From CAVUUN01 sp964421755 (GTDB taxonomy: Bacteria; Acidobacteriota; UBA6911; RPQK01): 64,000 nucleotides of DNA. Location of the stretch: positions 1 to 64,000 of the forward strand of contig CAYQYP010000460.1 of assembly GCA_964421755.1 (NCBI GenBank). The letters run 5' to 3'. Below the pieces are notes generated by a model. It ran no database searches and was not told the origin of the DNA. It was given only the letters and a program-made list of their open reading frames with translations. Positions 24,378 to 32,393 of the stretch are shown in pieces. Position numbers and translations under genes: made by a program. The number at the start of each line of letters is the position of its first letter. Within the stretch, counting starts at the first letter, position 1.

Positions 24378-24683
24378 ATGACTGAAGGTTCCGAGCGCAT
24401 CACAGTGATCGAAATTTTTAATCAGACATATCACGTTCGCAGCGCCGGGTCCGAAGACCACATCAAGGAACTGGCGAGATTTGTGGATGAACGGATGCGC
24501 GAGGTCTCCAGCCTCACCCCTACCGTGGATAGCCTGAAAGTAGCTGTACTGGCGGCTTTGAACATCGCCGACAGATTCTTTGCGACAAGACAGAAACTCG
24601 ACGAATTGGAGAAAGCGGTCACCGAAAGAAGCGATAAGTTGTCGGGACTTTTGGAGCCTGTGCTCAGTTCCAAATCACCGTAG
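24378..24683 (+). CDS. zapA: Cell division protein ZapA
   Basis: 101 residues. The N-terminal fold reads 'ITVIEIFNQTYHVRSAGSED', then 'IKELARFVDERMREVSS', typical of ZapA, and 'VAVLAALNIADRFFATRQKL' continues into a C-terminal coiled coil. ZapA crosslinks FtsZ filaments at midcell. ATG 24378 has GAGGGG 5 bases before it; in-frame GTG 24372 is the alternative. The stop is followed by a possible structured RNA and then rny. Confidence 0.9.
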   Translation: MTEGSERITVIEIFNQTYHVRSAGSEDHIKELARFVDERMREVSSLTPTVDSLKVAVLAALNIADRFFATRQKLDELEKAVTERSDKLSGLLEPVLSSKSP

Positions 24684-24845
24684 TCGAGTTCAGGGCCGTC
24701 ACGGAGCGCGGACGTCGCGTCCGCCGAATCGCCTGCATTGTTTCCCGGATTACTCGAGTCATCGGCGCGAGCGGACAACAAACTGTTGTCTTGCCCCCGA
24801 CGGCTCGCCCTCCTCGCGTTTCCCATCTGCCCCTGAGTTCCCGAG
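24684..24845 (+). ncRNA. ssrS: Candidate 6S-like RNA between zapA and rny
   Basis: The 180-base gap after zapA is where many bacteria carry 6S RNA. GAGTTCAGGG just after the zapA stop can pair along 10 positions, with wobbles, to CCCTGAGTTC near 24831-24840, closing a long rod. Inside are hairpins GCGGACGTCGCGTCCGC and GACAACAAACTGTTGTC. The 3' side has CCCATCTGCCCCTGAG, loosely like the 6S 3' arm. The first hairpin is also a dispersed repeat of this genome, which weakens the case. No covariance search could be run. Confidence 0.3.
24704..24725. repeat. GAGCGCGGACG palindromic repeat
   Basis: GCGGACG and CGTCCGC pair around TCG, preceded by GAGC. It belongs to the same family as the copies at 27239 and 50218. 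Confidence 0.65.
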
Positions 24846-24863
24846 GATCAAGGAGTTGCGGTT

Positions 24864-26423
24864 ATGGTGTGGGAAACAATCGTTGGTCTTGCGCTTGTGG
24901 CTGGACTAACCCTCGCGATATGGTACCTGCTCAAAAGCCGGGTCCTCGACCGCAAAGTGCAGGATGCGGAGCGACGCGTCGCTGAAATCGAGCGGCAGGC
25001 GAAGGACGACGCGGAGCGGATCCGCAGGGAACAACTGGTCGAAGCCAAAGACCAGATTTTTGCCTGGCGAAGCGAGGCCGAGCAGCAGATTCAGGAGCGA
25101 CGGAAAGACGTCGGCGTCCTCGAGCGCCGAGTTGCGCAGAAAGAGGACGGGCTGCAGCGGACGGAGCAGGCATTGGCTCGCAAAGAACGCGAAGTCGAAC
25201 AGCGTTTGGAGTCCATCCGCGCCCGGGAGCAAAAAGCCACTCAGAACGAGGAGCGGCTCGAGCAGCTGATTGCCGACAACGTCCGCCGCCTGGAAGCCCT
25301 GGCCGGCATGTCGGCCGACGAGGCGAAGCGCCACCTCATCAAATCCGTCGAGACTGAGGCCTTGCGGGAGGCAGCGCTGCTCGCCAAGCGCATCGAAGAG
25401 GACGCCCGGGAGCGGGCCGACCGGGAGGCGCGCAAAATCATCACCCAGGCCATTCAACGATGCGCCGCGGAACACGTCGTCGAGTCCACGGTGTCGGTCG
25501 TTGATCTCCCCTCCGAGGATATGAAGGGCCGCATCATCGGCCGTGAGGGGCGCAATATCCGGGCGCTCGAGCAGGCAACCGGCGTCGACCTGATCGTGGA
25601 CGATACCCCGGAGGCCGTTATCCTCTCGGGTTTCGATCCGTTCCGCCGCGAAATAGCCAAGCTGTCCATTGAGCGGTTGATCAAAGACGGACGCATCCAC
25701 CCGGCCAGGATCGAGGAAGTGGTGGTCAAGGTCCAGGAGGAGATGGAGGCCAAACTCTTGGAGGACGGCGAGCAGGCCGCTTTCGAGATCGGCATCCATG
25801 ACATGCATGAGGAGCTGCTGCGTTTCCTCGGGCGGCTGAAATACCGCACAAGCTACGGTCAGAACGTCCTCTACCATTGCCGCGAGGTTGCTTATCTGGC
25901 GGGCATCATGGCTCGCGAAGTCGGCGCCGACGTCGGTATCTGCAAGCGCGCCGGCCTGATCCACGATATCGGAAAGGCAGTCGACCGGGACATGGAGGGG
26001 ACGCACCTGCAACTGGGGGTGGACCTCGCCCGCAAGTATTCGGAGGGCGATGAGGTGATTCACGCGATGGAGGCGCATCACTTCGACGTCGATTTCAGGA
26101 CTCTTGAGGCTGTTCTGGTCCAGGCGGCCGATGCGATCTCCGCCGCCCGGCCGGGAGCCCGCCGGGAGGTGCTCGAAAACTATGTCAAGCGCCTGGAAAA
26201 ACTCGAATCCATAGCCGGGTCTTTCGCCGGAGTCGCCAAGGCCTTTGCCCTTCAAGCAGGGCGCGAAGTGAGAATTATCGTCGAGAGCGCCAAGGTATCC
26301 GATGATCAGTCCTTCTGGCTGGCCAAGGAAATCGCCAAGAAAATCGAAAACGAGCTGCAGTACCCGGGTCAGATTCGCGTGACCGTCATCCGCGAAATGC
26401 GAGTGGTGGATTACGCGAAGTAG
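24864..26423 (+). CDS. rny: Ribonuclease Y
   Basis: 519 residues, standard length. An N-terminal membrane helix (4-22) is followed by a long coiled coil (about 30-200), a KH RNA-binding domain ('GRIIGREGRNIRALEQATGV') and an HD domain with 'AGLIHDIGKAVDRDMEG' as the metal site. It is an endoribonuclease that starts mRNA decay at the membrane. ATG 24864 has AAGGAG 9 bases upstream. ymdB follows after 27 bases, the order known from many bacteria. Confidence 0.96.
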   Translation: MVWETIVGLALVAGLTLAIWYLLKSRVLDRKVQDAERRVAEIERQAKDDAERIRREQLVEAKDQIFAWRSEAEQQIQERRKDVGVLERRVAQKEDGLQRTEQALARKEREVEQRLESIRAREQKATQNEERLEQLIADNVRRLEALAGMSADEAKRHLIKSVETEALREAALLAKRIEEDARERADREARKIITQAIQRCAAEHVVESTVSVVDLPSEDMKGRIIGREGRNIRALEQATGVDLIVDDTPEAVILSGFDPFRREIAKLSIERLIKDGRIHPARIEEVVVKVQEEMEAKLLEDGEQAAFEIGIHDMHEELLRFLGRLKYRTSYGQNVLYHCREVAYLAGIMAREVGADVGICKRAGLIHDIGKAVDRDMEGTHLQLGVDLARKYSEGDEVIHAMEAHHFDVDFRTLEAVLVQAADAISAARPGARREVLENYVKRLEKLESIAGSFAGVAKAFALQAGREVRIIVESAKVSDDQSFWLAKEIAKKIENELQYPGQIRVTVIREMRVVDYAK

Positions 26424-26450
26424 GAAACACGGAAGCCACGGAACCTTCGG

Positions 26451-27227
26451 ATGAATATTCTCTTTGTCGGCGACGTCGTGGGGCGCCCGGGTCGCAAGGT
26501 CCTCTATCACTACCTTCGACAGACCCAGGAACAGAACGAGGTCGATTTTACGATCGTCAATGTCGAAAACGCCGCTGGCGGGTTTGGCATCACGGGTGAA
26601 ATTGCCGAGGAGATCCTGAAAGCGGGCGCGGACGTCCTGACATCCGGTAATCACATCTGGGACAAGCGGGAAGTTTTCGACTTCCTGGCCCGTGAGCCGC
26701 GGCTGCTGCGCCCCGGCAACTACCCGAAGGGAGCGCCGGGCGAATTTGCCCATGTTGGCGAAGCCAAAACCGGCGTCCGGGTCGCGGTGATCAATCTTCA
26801 GGGCCGGGTCTTCATGCCCCTGACCGATTGCCCGTTTCAATTTGCCCAGCGGGAGATCCCCCGCCTCGCCAAGGAAACGCCGATCATCGTGGTCGACTTC
26901 CATGCGGAAGCGACTTCCGAGAAGATGGCGCTCGGCTGGTTCCTGGATGGCCAGATATCAGCACTCGTGGGTACCCACACCCATATTCCGACCGCGGACA
27001 CCCGCATCCTGCCCAAAGGTACCGCCTACGTGAGCGATGTCGGGATGACGGGTCCCTACGATTCGATCATCGGCATGGAAGTCGAAGGCTCGCTCGGTAG
27101 GTTCCTGACAGGTTTTCCCAACCGGATGGAAGTCGCAGACGGTCCGGCGACATTCGCCTCGGTGTTGATCACCGTGGACGAAACCACCGGCCGCGCCACG
27201 GCCATCAAGCGGATTGACCGGGGATGA
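26451..27227 (+). CDS. ymdB: YmdB-type metallophosphoesterase
   Basis: 258 residues of the YmdB family (di-metal phosphodiesterases acting on cyclic nucleotides; in Bacillus needed for biofilm and late adaptive programmes). Metal ligands are visible: D8 in 'LFVGDVVG', E39-N40 in 'NVENAAGG', N67-H68 in 'TSGNHIWD', and the histidines of 'VDFHAEAT' and 'GTHTHIPTAD'. It follows rny, its usual neighbour. The true substrate is unknown. Confidence 0.94.
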   Translation: MNILFVGDVVGRPGRKVLYHYLRQTQEQNEVDFTIVNVENAAGGFGITGEIAEEILKAGADVLTSGNHIWDKREVFDFLAREPRLLRPGNYPKGAPGEFAHVGEAKTGVRVAVINLQGRVFMPLTDCPFQFAQREIPRLAKETPIIVVDFHAEATSEKMALGWFLDGQISALVGTHTHIPTADTRILPKGTAYVSDVGMTGPYDSIIGMEVEGSLGRFLTGFPNRMEVADGPATFASVLITVDETTGRATAIKRIDRG

Positions 27228-27238
27228 AGGCTGTCCTG

Positions 27239-27263
27239 GAGCGCGGACGTCCCGTCCGCGCTC
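27239..27263. terminator. Perfect 11 bp palindrome between convergent ymdB and uvrA
   Basis: GAGCGCGGACG (27239-27249) and CGTCCGCGCTC (27253-27263) pair perfectly around TCC, between the stops of ymdB (plus) and uvrA (minus). It may stop transcription both ways, but there is no T-run, and the sequence is one copy of a dispersed repeat. Confidence 0.5.
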
Positions 27264-27287
27264 AAAACGAGACGTCCGAGCTCCGGG

Positions 27288-30125
27288 CTACTTCAGCACT
27301 TTCCTCAAAAACGCCGCCGTATGGGATCCCTCGGCCCGTACCAGCGCCTCAGGCGGGCCTTCCGCGATCACTTGGCCGCCGGCGTCGCCGCCTTCCGGTC
27401 CCAGATCGATGATCCAGTCGGCGCACTTGATCACATCCAGGTTATGTTCGATCACGATGACCGTCCCACCCTGCTCGATCAACCGATCGAAAGCGCGAAT
27501 GAGCTTCTGGATGTCATCGAAATGAAGGCCAGTCGTCGGTTCGTCAAAGATGAACAGCGGGCGGGCCGATGTCGGCTTGAGCAGAAAAGAGGCCAACTTG
27601 ATTCGTTGTGCTTCGCCACCGGACAAGGTGCTGGCCGGCTGGCCGAGCCTGAGATATCCGAGCCCGATGTCCTGCAAGATCTTCAGTTTCCGGACAAGGG
27701 CCGGGCTCGACTTGAAGAAGCTCAACGCCTCGTGAACGGTGAGGTCCAGCACGGCTGCGATGTTTCTACCCTTGTAGGTGATCTCGAGGATCTTACTCTT
27801 GAACCGCTTCCCCTTGCAGTCCTCGCACACCAGTTCCACGTCCGCAAGGAACTGCATTTCAATCGTGACGAGCCCCGACCCCTGGCAAGTCTCGCACCGC
27901 CCGCCAGGGATGTTGAAGGAAAAATGCCCGGGGCCGAGATTGTGCGCTTTTGCCTCACGGGTTGCCGCGAACAGCTGCCTGATATCGTCAAAAGCCTTGA
28001 TATAGGTCACCGGGTTGGAGCGGGGGGTCTTGCCAATGGGACTCTGGTCGACCATCACAACATCCGTCAGCCGCTCCCATCCCTCGATGCTGTCGTGCTC
28101 GCCGACCGCTTCGTTGGCGATTCCTTTCAGCCGCCGCAGTCCGGGGAACAGCACCTCCTGGACCAGCGTGGACTTGCCCGATCCGGAAACGCCGGTGATG
28201 CACGTGAGCGCGCCGAACGGGATCCGTACGTTGATATGCTTCAGGTTGTGTTGACTGGCCCCGCGCACAACCAGTGCCTGTCCCGAAGTCTGACGACGAA
28301 AAACCGGAGTTGGAATCTTCAGCCTGTCAGCCAGGTACTTACCAGTCAGCGATTGCTCGTGTACGAGCAGTTCAGCGAGCTTTCCGCTGAAAACGACATG
28401 GCCCCCAAGTTCACCGGCGCCGGGTCCAAGGTCCACGATATGGTCGGCCGACTGGATCATCTCCTTTTCGTGTTCGACGACCACGACGGTGTTCCCGAGG
28501 TCCCGCAGGTGTTTGAGGATGTTGATCAGGCGCTGCTCATCCCGCGGATGAAGACCAATCGAAGGCTCGTCCAGAATGTAGAGGGTCCCGACCAGCGAGG
28601 AGGCAAGCGAAGCGGCAAGCTGAATCCTCTGCATCTCGCCCCCGCTGAGGCTGGAAGTCAGCCGATCGAGGGTCAGGTACTCAAGTCCGACCTTGATCAG
28701 GAAGTCAAGGCGTTGCCGGATCTCGATCAGGAGACGGTGGGCAACCGTCTCGTCGGTCGTGCTCAAGGCTAGTTTTTCGAAGAACTCGTGGACGTCCGCA
28801 ACCGGGCGGGTCGTCAATTCGGTGATTCGTCTGCCGCCGATGTAGACGTCACGCGCTTCCCGGCATAGCCGCTCCCCGTTACAGTCTGGGCATCGTGTGT
28901 AGCCCCTGTAGCGACTGATGAAGATCCGGACATGCATCTTGTACTTCTTGCGTTCCAGGTAGCGGAAGAAGCCCCGGACACCCGGGAAACCCTTACATCC
29001 CTCCCAAACCTCCTGCCGGAATTTCTCCGGCAGGTCCTCATAGGGGACGTCCAGAGGCACCTTCCGGCTCTCGGCAAATGCGATCAGGCGACGCTGGAAG
29101 CGGCGGTACTTCGGCTTGGTGAATGGGTCGACCGGCCCCTGGTCGAGGGTGCGGCGCGGAGCGGCGATCACGAGGTCCTGGTCGATCGCGACCGTATTGC
29201 CAAACCCTTGGCAGGTCGGGCAGGCACCGAAAGGATTGTTGAATGAAAACAGCCTCGGCTCGGGGGGCCGGTAAGAGATCCCGCAGTACTGGCACTCGAG
29301 TCGCTCGCTGAAACGAAGTCTCTCGCCGGGTGCGCCGTCCTCTGCCGGCAGGATGAGCGCTTCGCACACACCGTTTCCCTCCCGGTAACAGGTGTCGACG
29401 GAGTCGGCCAGGCGCTCTCGGATGTCTTCTCCGGTCACTGCAATGCGGTCGACCAGTACGTTCGCCGTCTGGAGCCGGGCGATCGCGTCCTTCCCCAGTT
29501 CCGTGATCTGAACGACCGGGAAGTCGGAGGCTTGCGAGTCAACGAGACGATGGAACCCCTGCTTCAGCAGGTTTTCAAGGATATGCGCCTCGGTGAGGGT
29601 CCTCCCCTCCACTTCACCACTCAAATCGAGCAAGCTCCCGGAGTATGGGAACGAAAGATACAAACGGGTCCCGGAGGGGAGAGCACTGAGCCGGTCCACC
29701 GTCTGATCAAGTGTGTCCTTCTGAACGATCCGCTGGCACTGCCGGCAGATGATGATGCCAACCCGCGAGTACAGAAGCCGCAGATAATCGTAAATCTCAG
29801 TCACGGTCCCGACCGTGGAGCGCGGGTTTCGGGACCCGTTCTTCTGCCGTATGGCGATCGCCGGGCTGATTCCGGCTATTTCGTCGACCAGTGGCTTGCT
29901 GATCCGCTCCAGGAACTGCCTGGCGTACGCGGACAGCGATTCCACATACCGTCTTTGGCCTTCGGCATAGAGGGTGTCAAAGGCCAGGCTGGATTTGCCC
30001 GACCCGCTGACCCCGGTGATCACCGTGAGCTGATTTGAGGGGATCGACACGTCGACGTCCTTCAGATTGTTCTGTCTGGCGCCACGAATCGTAATCGATT
30101 CCCTAGGTTGTTCCGGCTCGCCCAT
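27288..30125 (-). CDS. uvrA: Excinuclease ABC subunit A
   Basis: 945 residues, standard length. Two ABC ATPase modules are present, with Walker A 'GVSGSGKSS' near residue 40 and 'GVSGSGKST' near 640 and signatures 'LSGGEMQRI' and 'LSGGEAQRI'. Zinc-binding cysteine sets lie in 'CQYCGISY', 'CPTCQGFG', 'CETCQGSG' and 'CEDCKGKR'. It scans DNA for bulky lesions and loads UvrB. The ATG at 30125 starts MGEPEQPRESITIRGARQNN; a TTG two codons upstream (30131) is the alternative. No LexA-like operator was recognised in the short divergent space. Confidence 0.97.
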   Translation of the reverse strand: MGEPEQPRESITIRGARQNNLKDVDVSIPSNQLTVITGVSGSGKSSLAFDTLYAEGQRRYVESLSAYARQFLERISKPLVDEIAGISPAIAIRQKNGSRNPRSTVGTVTEIYDYLRLLYSRVGIIICRQCQRIVQKDTLDQTVDRLSALPSGTRLYLSFPYSGSLLDLSGEVEGRTLTEAHILENLLKQGFHRLVDSQASDFPVVQITELGKDAIARLQTANVLVDRIAVTGEDIRERLADSVDTCYREGNGVCEALILPAEDGAPGERLRFSERLECQYCGISYRPPEPRLFSFNNPFGACPTCQGFGNTVAIDQDLVIAAPRRTLDQGPVDPFTKPKYRRFQRRLIAFAESRKVPLDVPYEDLPEKFRQEVWEGCKGFPGVRGFFRYLERKKYKMHVRIFISRYRGYTRCPDCNGERLCREARDVYIGGRRITELTTRPVADVHEFFEKLALSTTDETVAHRLLIEIRQRLDFLIKVGLEYLTLDRLTSSLSGGEMQRIQLAASLASSLVGTLYILDEPSIGLHPRDEQRLINILKHLRDLGNTVVVVEHEKEMIQSADHIVDLGPGAGELGGHVVFSGKLAELLVHEQSLTGKYLADRLKIPTPVFRRQTSGQALVVRGASQHNLKHINVRIPFGALTCITGVSGSGKSTLVQEVLFPGLRRLKGIANEAVGEHDSIEGWERLTDVVMVDQSPIGKTPRSNPVTYIKAFDDIRQLFAATREAKAHNLGPGHFSFNIPGGRCETCQGSGLVTIEMQFLADVELVCEDCKGKRFKSKILEITYKGRNIAAVLDLTVHEALSFFKSSPALVRKLKILQDIGLGYLRLGQPASTLSGGEAQRIKLASFLLKPTSARPLFIFDEPTTGLHFDDIQKLIRAFDRLIEQGGTVIVIEHNLDVIKCADWIIDLGPEGGDAGGQVIAEGPPEALVRAEGSHTAAFLRKVLK

Positions 30126-30175
30126 AGTCAAAATTGGCAGTCTACCACAAAGAACGGCGTGCTATATTTGACGCA

Positions 30176-31147
30176 ATGAGGATCAAACGCGTTGATCCTC
30201 CTGCCGCCCTTCCAGGAGGAGTCGTCCGGGTACAGCTCGAGGGGCTGGAAGACCCCCGAGGGCTCCGGGTTGAGATCGGCGAAGCGGAGGCGGAGTGCGT
30301 CGGCGCGTCACCGACCGCCCTGACGGTCCGTGTTCCTTACGAAACGAGCAAGGAAGGAATCCGCGTATACGCTGGTGAGCAGCAGGCGCGCGCCCGGTTT
30401 CGCGTCGGTCAGCTGATCGCGGGAGAGCTGCATTCAGTGGCGAATCCGGTTGTCGATGCTGAAGGCATGATTTACTGCACCTACAGCGGGACGCGCGGCG
30501 AGAAGGTTCCCTTTAGCGTCTACGCTGTCGACGGAGAAGGCGAAAAGCAGCCGTTTCTGGCCGACATCACCAACGCGACCAGCCTCGTCATCGGTCCAGA
30601 TCAACAGCTATACATCAGCAGTCGCCACACCGGCGTGGTCTACCGGTCAACCTTCGACAAGCAGGTTGAGAAGTATGCCGAAGGGCTCGGGATCGCGACC
30701 GGCCTGGCCTTCGATTCCAAGGGCAACCTGTTCGTCGGCGATCGCGGAGGTTACATACACCGGGTGACACCGGGACGGGAGGCCGCCGTTTTCTGTGAGT
30801 TGGAGCCGAGCGTTTCCGCGTATCACCTGGCGGTTGATAGTGAGGACGTGCTCTACGTTAGCGGTCCCACACTTTCGAGCCAGGATTCCATTTATCGAAT
30901 CGGTCCGTCCGGCCGGCCGCAGGTGTTTTTCAGGGGCTTCGGGAGACCGCAGGGGCTGACCTTCGACCACGCCGGCAACCTGCAGGTCGTCGCCTCGTAT
31001 AAAGGTAAAAAAGGTATCTACACCTTTAAGAACGGAGAACCCCGGCTGACGGTGGCTGCTCCAATGCTCGTCGGCCTCGCCTACAACGCCGACAAGTCGG
31101 TGTTGTACGCGGTCGACAGCGCGAATCTGTATCGGTTTGAGATGTAA
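30176..31147 (+). CDS. NHL/SMP-30-like beta-propeller protein
   Basis: 323 residues without a signal peptide. Residues 1-80 ('MRIKRVDPPAALPGGVVRVQ' and on) look like an IPT/TIG-type immunoglobulin domain ('VEIGEAEAECVGASPTALTV'). Residues of about 90-320 form propeller blades with repeated 'GL.fds.GnLfV.d' motifs ('TGLAFDSKGNLFVGDRGG', 'LAVDSEDVLYVSG', 'QGLTFDHAGNLQVVAS'). Such propellers bind or hydrolyse lactones or act as scaffolds; no catalytic set is obvious. Start ATG 30176 lies 7 bases after TATATT, so the mRNA may have almost no leader. The stop is followed directly by tandem repeats. Confidence 0.75.
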   Translation: MRIKRVDPPAALPGGVVRVQLEGLEDPRGLRVEIGEAEAECVGASPTALTVRVPYETSKEGIRVYAGEQQARARFRVGQLIAGELHSVANPVVDAEGMIYCTYSGTRGEKVPFSVYAVDGEGEKQPFLADITNATSLVIGPDQQLYISSRHTGVVYRSTFDKQVEKYAEGLGIATGLAFDSKGNLFVGDRGGYIHRVTPGREAAVFCELEPSVSAYHLAVDSEDVLYVSGPTLSSQDSIYRIGPSGRPQVFFRGFGRPQGLTFDHAGNLQVVASYKGKKGIYTFKNGEPRLTVAAPMLVGLAYNADKSVLYAVDSANLYRFEM

Positions 31148-31217
31148 ACTGCCCACTGCCCACTGCCCACTACCCACTGCTCTGGTCAGCCGGTCAGCTG
31201 GTCAGCCGGTCAGCTGG
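31148..31217. repeat. Two adjoining tandem arrays: CTGCCCA heptamers and GGTCAGCY octamers
   Basis: 31148-31180 holds about four and a half CTGCCCA/CTACCCA units. 31183-31217 holds four GGTCAGCC/GGTCAGCT units. The region lies between convergent genes, starts right at the propeller gene stop and runs into the FAD reductase gene, whose stop codon (31210-31212) is part of the second array. Confidence 0.85.
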
Positions 31218-32367
31218 ACACCGACCTCAGCACTTCCCACCCGATGCGTGGCAGCTTCTTCAGTAGTTTCAGCTTGACCGCGACATAACCGATCTCGCCA
31301 GCGATCAGGTCGTTCTGGATCTGGCGAACGCTGGAGCTGCGCTCGGTGAACTGCAGCATCCGGTTGATCACGGTGTCACCCATGAAACGGCCTGAATAAA
31401 AGCGGTCGCGAAAGCGCGCCGCCCGCAGAAGTTCCTCGCCAAAATCCTTTCGCCAGGCAGTCGAGTAATCCAGTGGACGGGCGTCGATCAGGCAGTCGGC
31501 CAGCAGGTCGGCCGACCGCATGGCGTACCAGATCCCCTCAGCGGTTATTGGGTCTGCAAACCCCGCCGCATCACCGACGAGGGCCCACCCATCGCCGGAT
31601 ACACGCAGATCGCGGAGGGTAGCCTCGGTCAGCGTCGGGACCGGGGCTGAGTAACCGGCGAACTGCGAGGCATCCTGCCGACCGAACAAGTCGAACAGGT
31701 AACGATCCAACCTCTCGCGCATTTCGCGGGAGGAGAGGTGTCTGTACACCGTGATGAGACCCACGGAGACGTGGTCCGTCCTGGGGAAAGCCCACAGATA
31801 GCCGATAAGATCCGGGTCCATGAAGCGGATATGAATGGAGTCCTGCGGTTCAGTCCGCGGCACATAGTATCCCAGGGTGGCAGACAGGTCAGCGGGAGCG
31901 AAGCGCGGTCCCATGCGTCTTCGAACGCTGCTCGTTGCCCCGTCTGCACCGACCAGAAACTCCCCGTTCCGCGAGCTGCCCGCGTCTCCCTGGACCACCC
32001 ACTGACCGCCGGAGACCCGTTCAAAGTGCACCGCGCGCTCGTCGATTAGCTCAGCGCCCGTCGCCACTGCCAGGTCCAGGAGCAGGCCGTCCAACTCCCT
32101 CCGGCTGTAGATCCAGATCGGACGGTCGAGTTGGAGGACCGCCCGCCGGCCACTCGACTGGTATTCGATTCGGTGGATCTGGTTGTGCGCAACGCCGGCC
32201 GAAGGAAACAGGGGATAACGGCTGATGACCTTGGGGGTACAGCCTCCTCCACACGGCTTCTCCCGGCTCCGGTCCTTCTGAAAAATTGAGACAGGCATGC
32301 CCGAATTCGCCAGCCTGTAGCCGAGGAAACTGCCCGCCACCCCTGCCCCGATGATGACCACGCGCAC
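31210..32367 (-). CDS. FAD-dependent oxidoreductase of the geranylgeranyl reductase family
   Basis: 385 residues. An FAD-binding Rossmann motif opens the protein ('VVIIGAGVAGSFLGYRLA'). 'REKPCGGGCTPKVI' is the family's cysteine/glycine motif, and 'GWALVGDAAGFADPITAEG' binds the FAD ribityl/phosphate and marks the geranylgeranyl reductase/halogenase-like superfamily. Enzymes of this group saturate isoprenoid double bonds or oxidise small aromatics; the substrate here is unknown. It is divergent from tgt with 26 bases between starts. Its last codons and stop lie in a tandem repeat. Confidence 0.85.
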   Translation of the reverse strand: MRVVIIGAGVAGSFLGYRLANSGMPVSIFQKDRSREKPCGGGCTPKVISRYPLFPSAGVAHNQIHRIEYQSSGRRAVLQLDRPIWIYSRRELDGLLLDLAVATGAELIDERAVHFERVSGGQWVVQGDAGSSRNGEFLVGADGATSSVRRRMGPRFAPADLSATLGYYVPRTEPQDSIHIRFMDPDLIGYLWAFPRTDHVSVGLITVYRHLSSREMRERLDRYLFDLFGRQDASQFAGYSAPVPTLTEATLRDLRVSGDGWALVGDAAGFADPITAEGIWYAMRSADLLADCLIDARPLDYSTAWRKDFGEELLRAARFRDRFYSGRFMGDTVINRMLQFTERSSSVRQIQNDLIAGEIGYVAVKLKLLKKLPRIGWEVLRSVSS

Positions 32368-32393
32368 TGTGCTATTATAACCAGCTTCAATCC

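Noticed and set aside
24906..26903. A 665-codon open frame on the minus strand opposite rny and ymdB
   Set aside because: It is a codon-bias shadow of two clearly recognised plus-strand genes. Its protein has no recognisable motif and lacks a ribosome site.
31148..31217. Possible CRISPR array
   Set aside because: The units are 7-8 bases, contiguous and degenerate, with no spacers or cas genes nearby.
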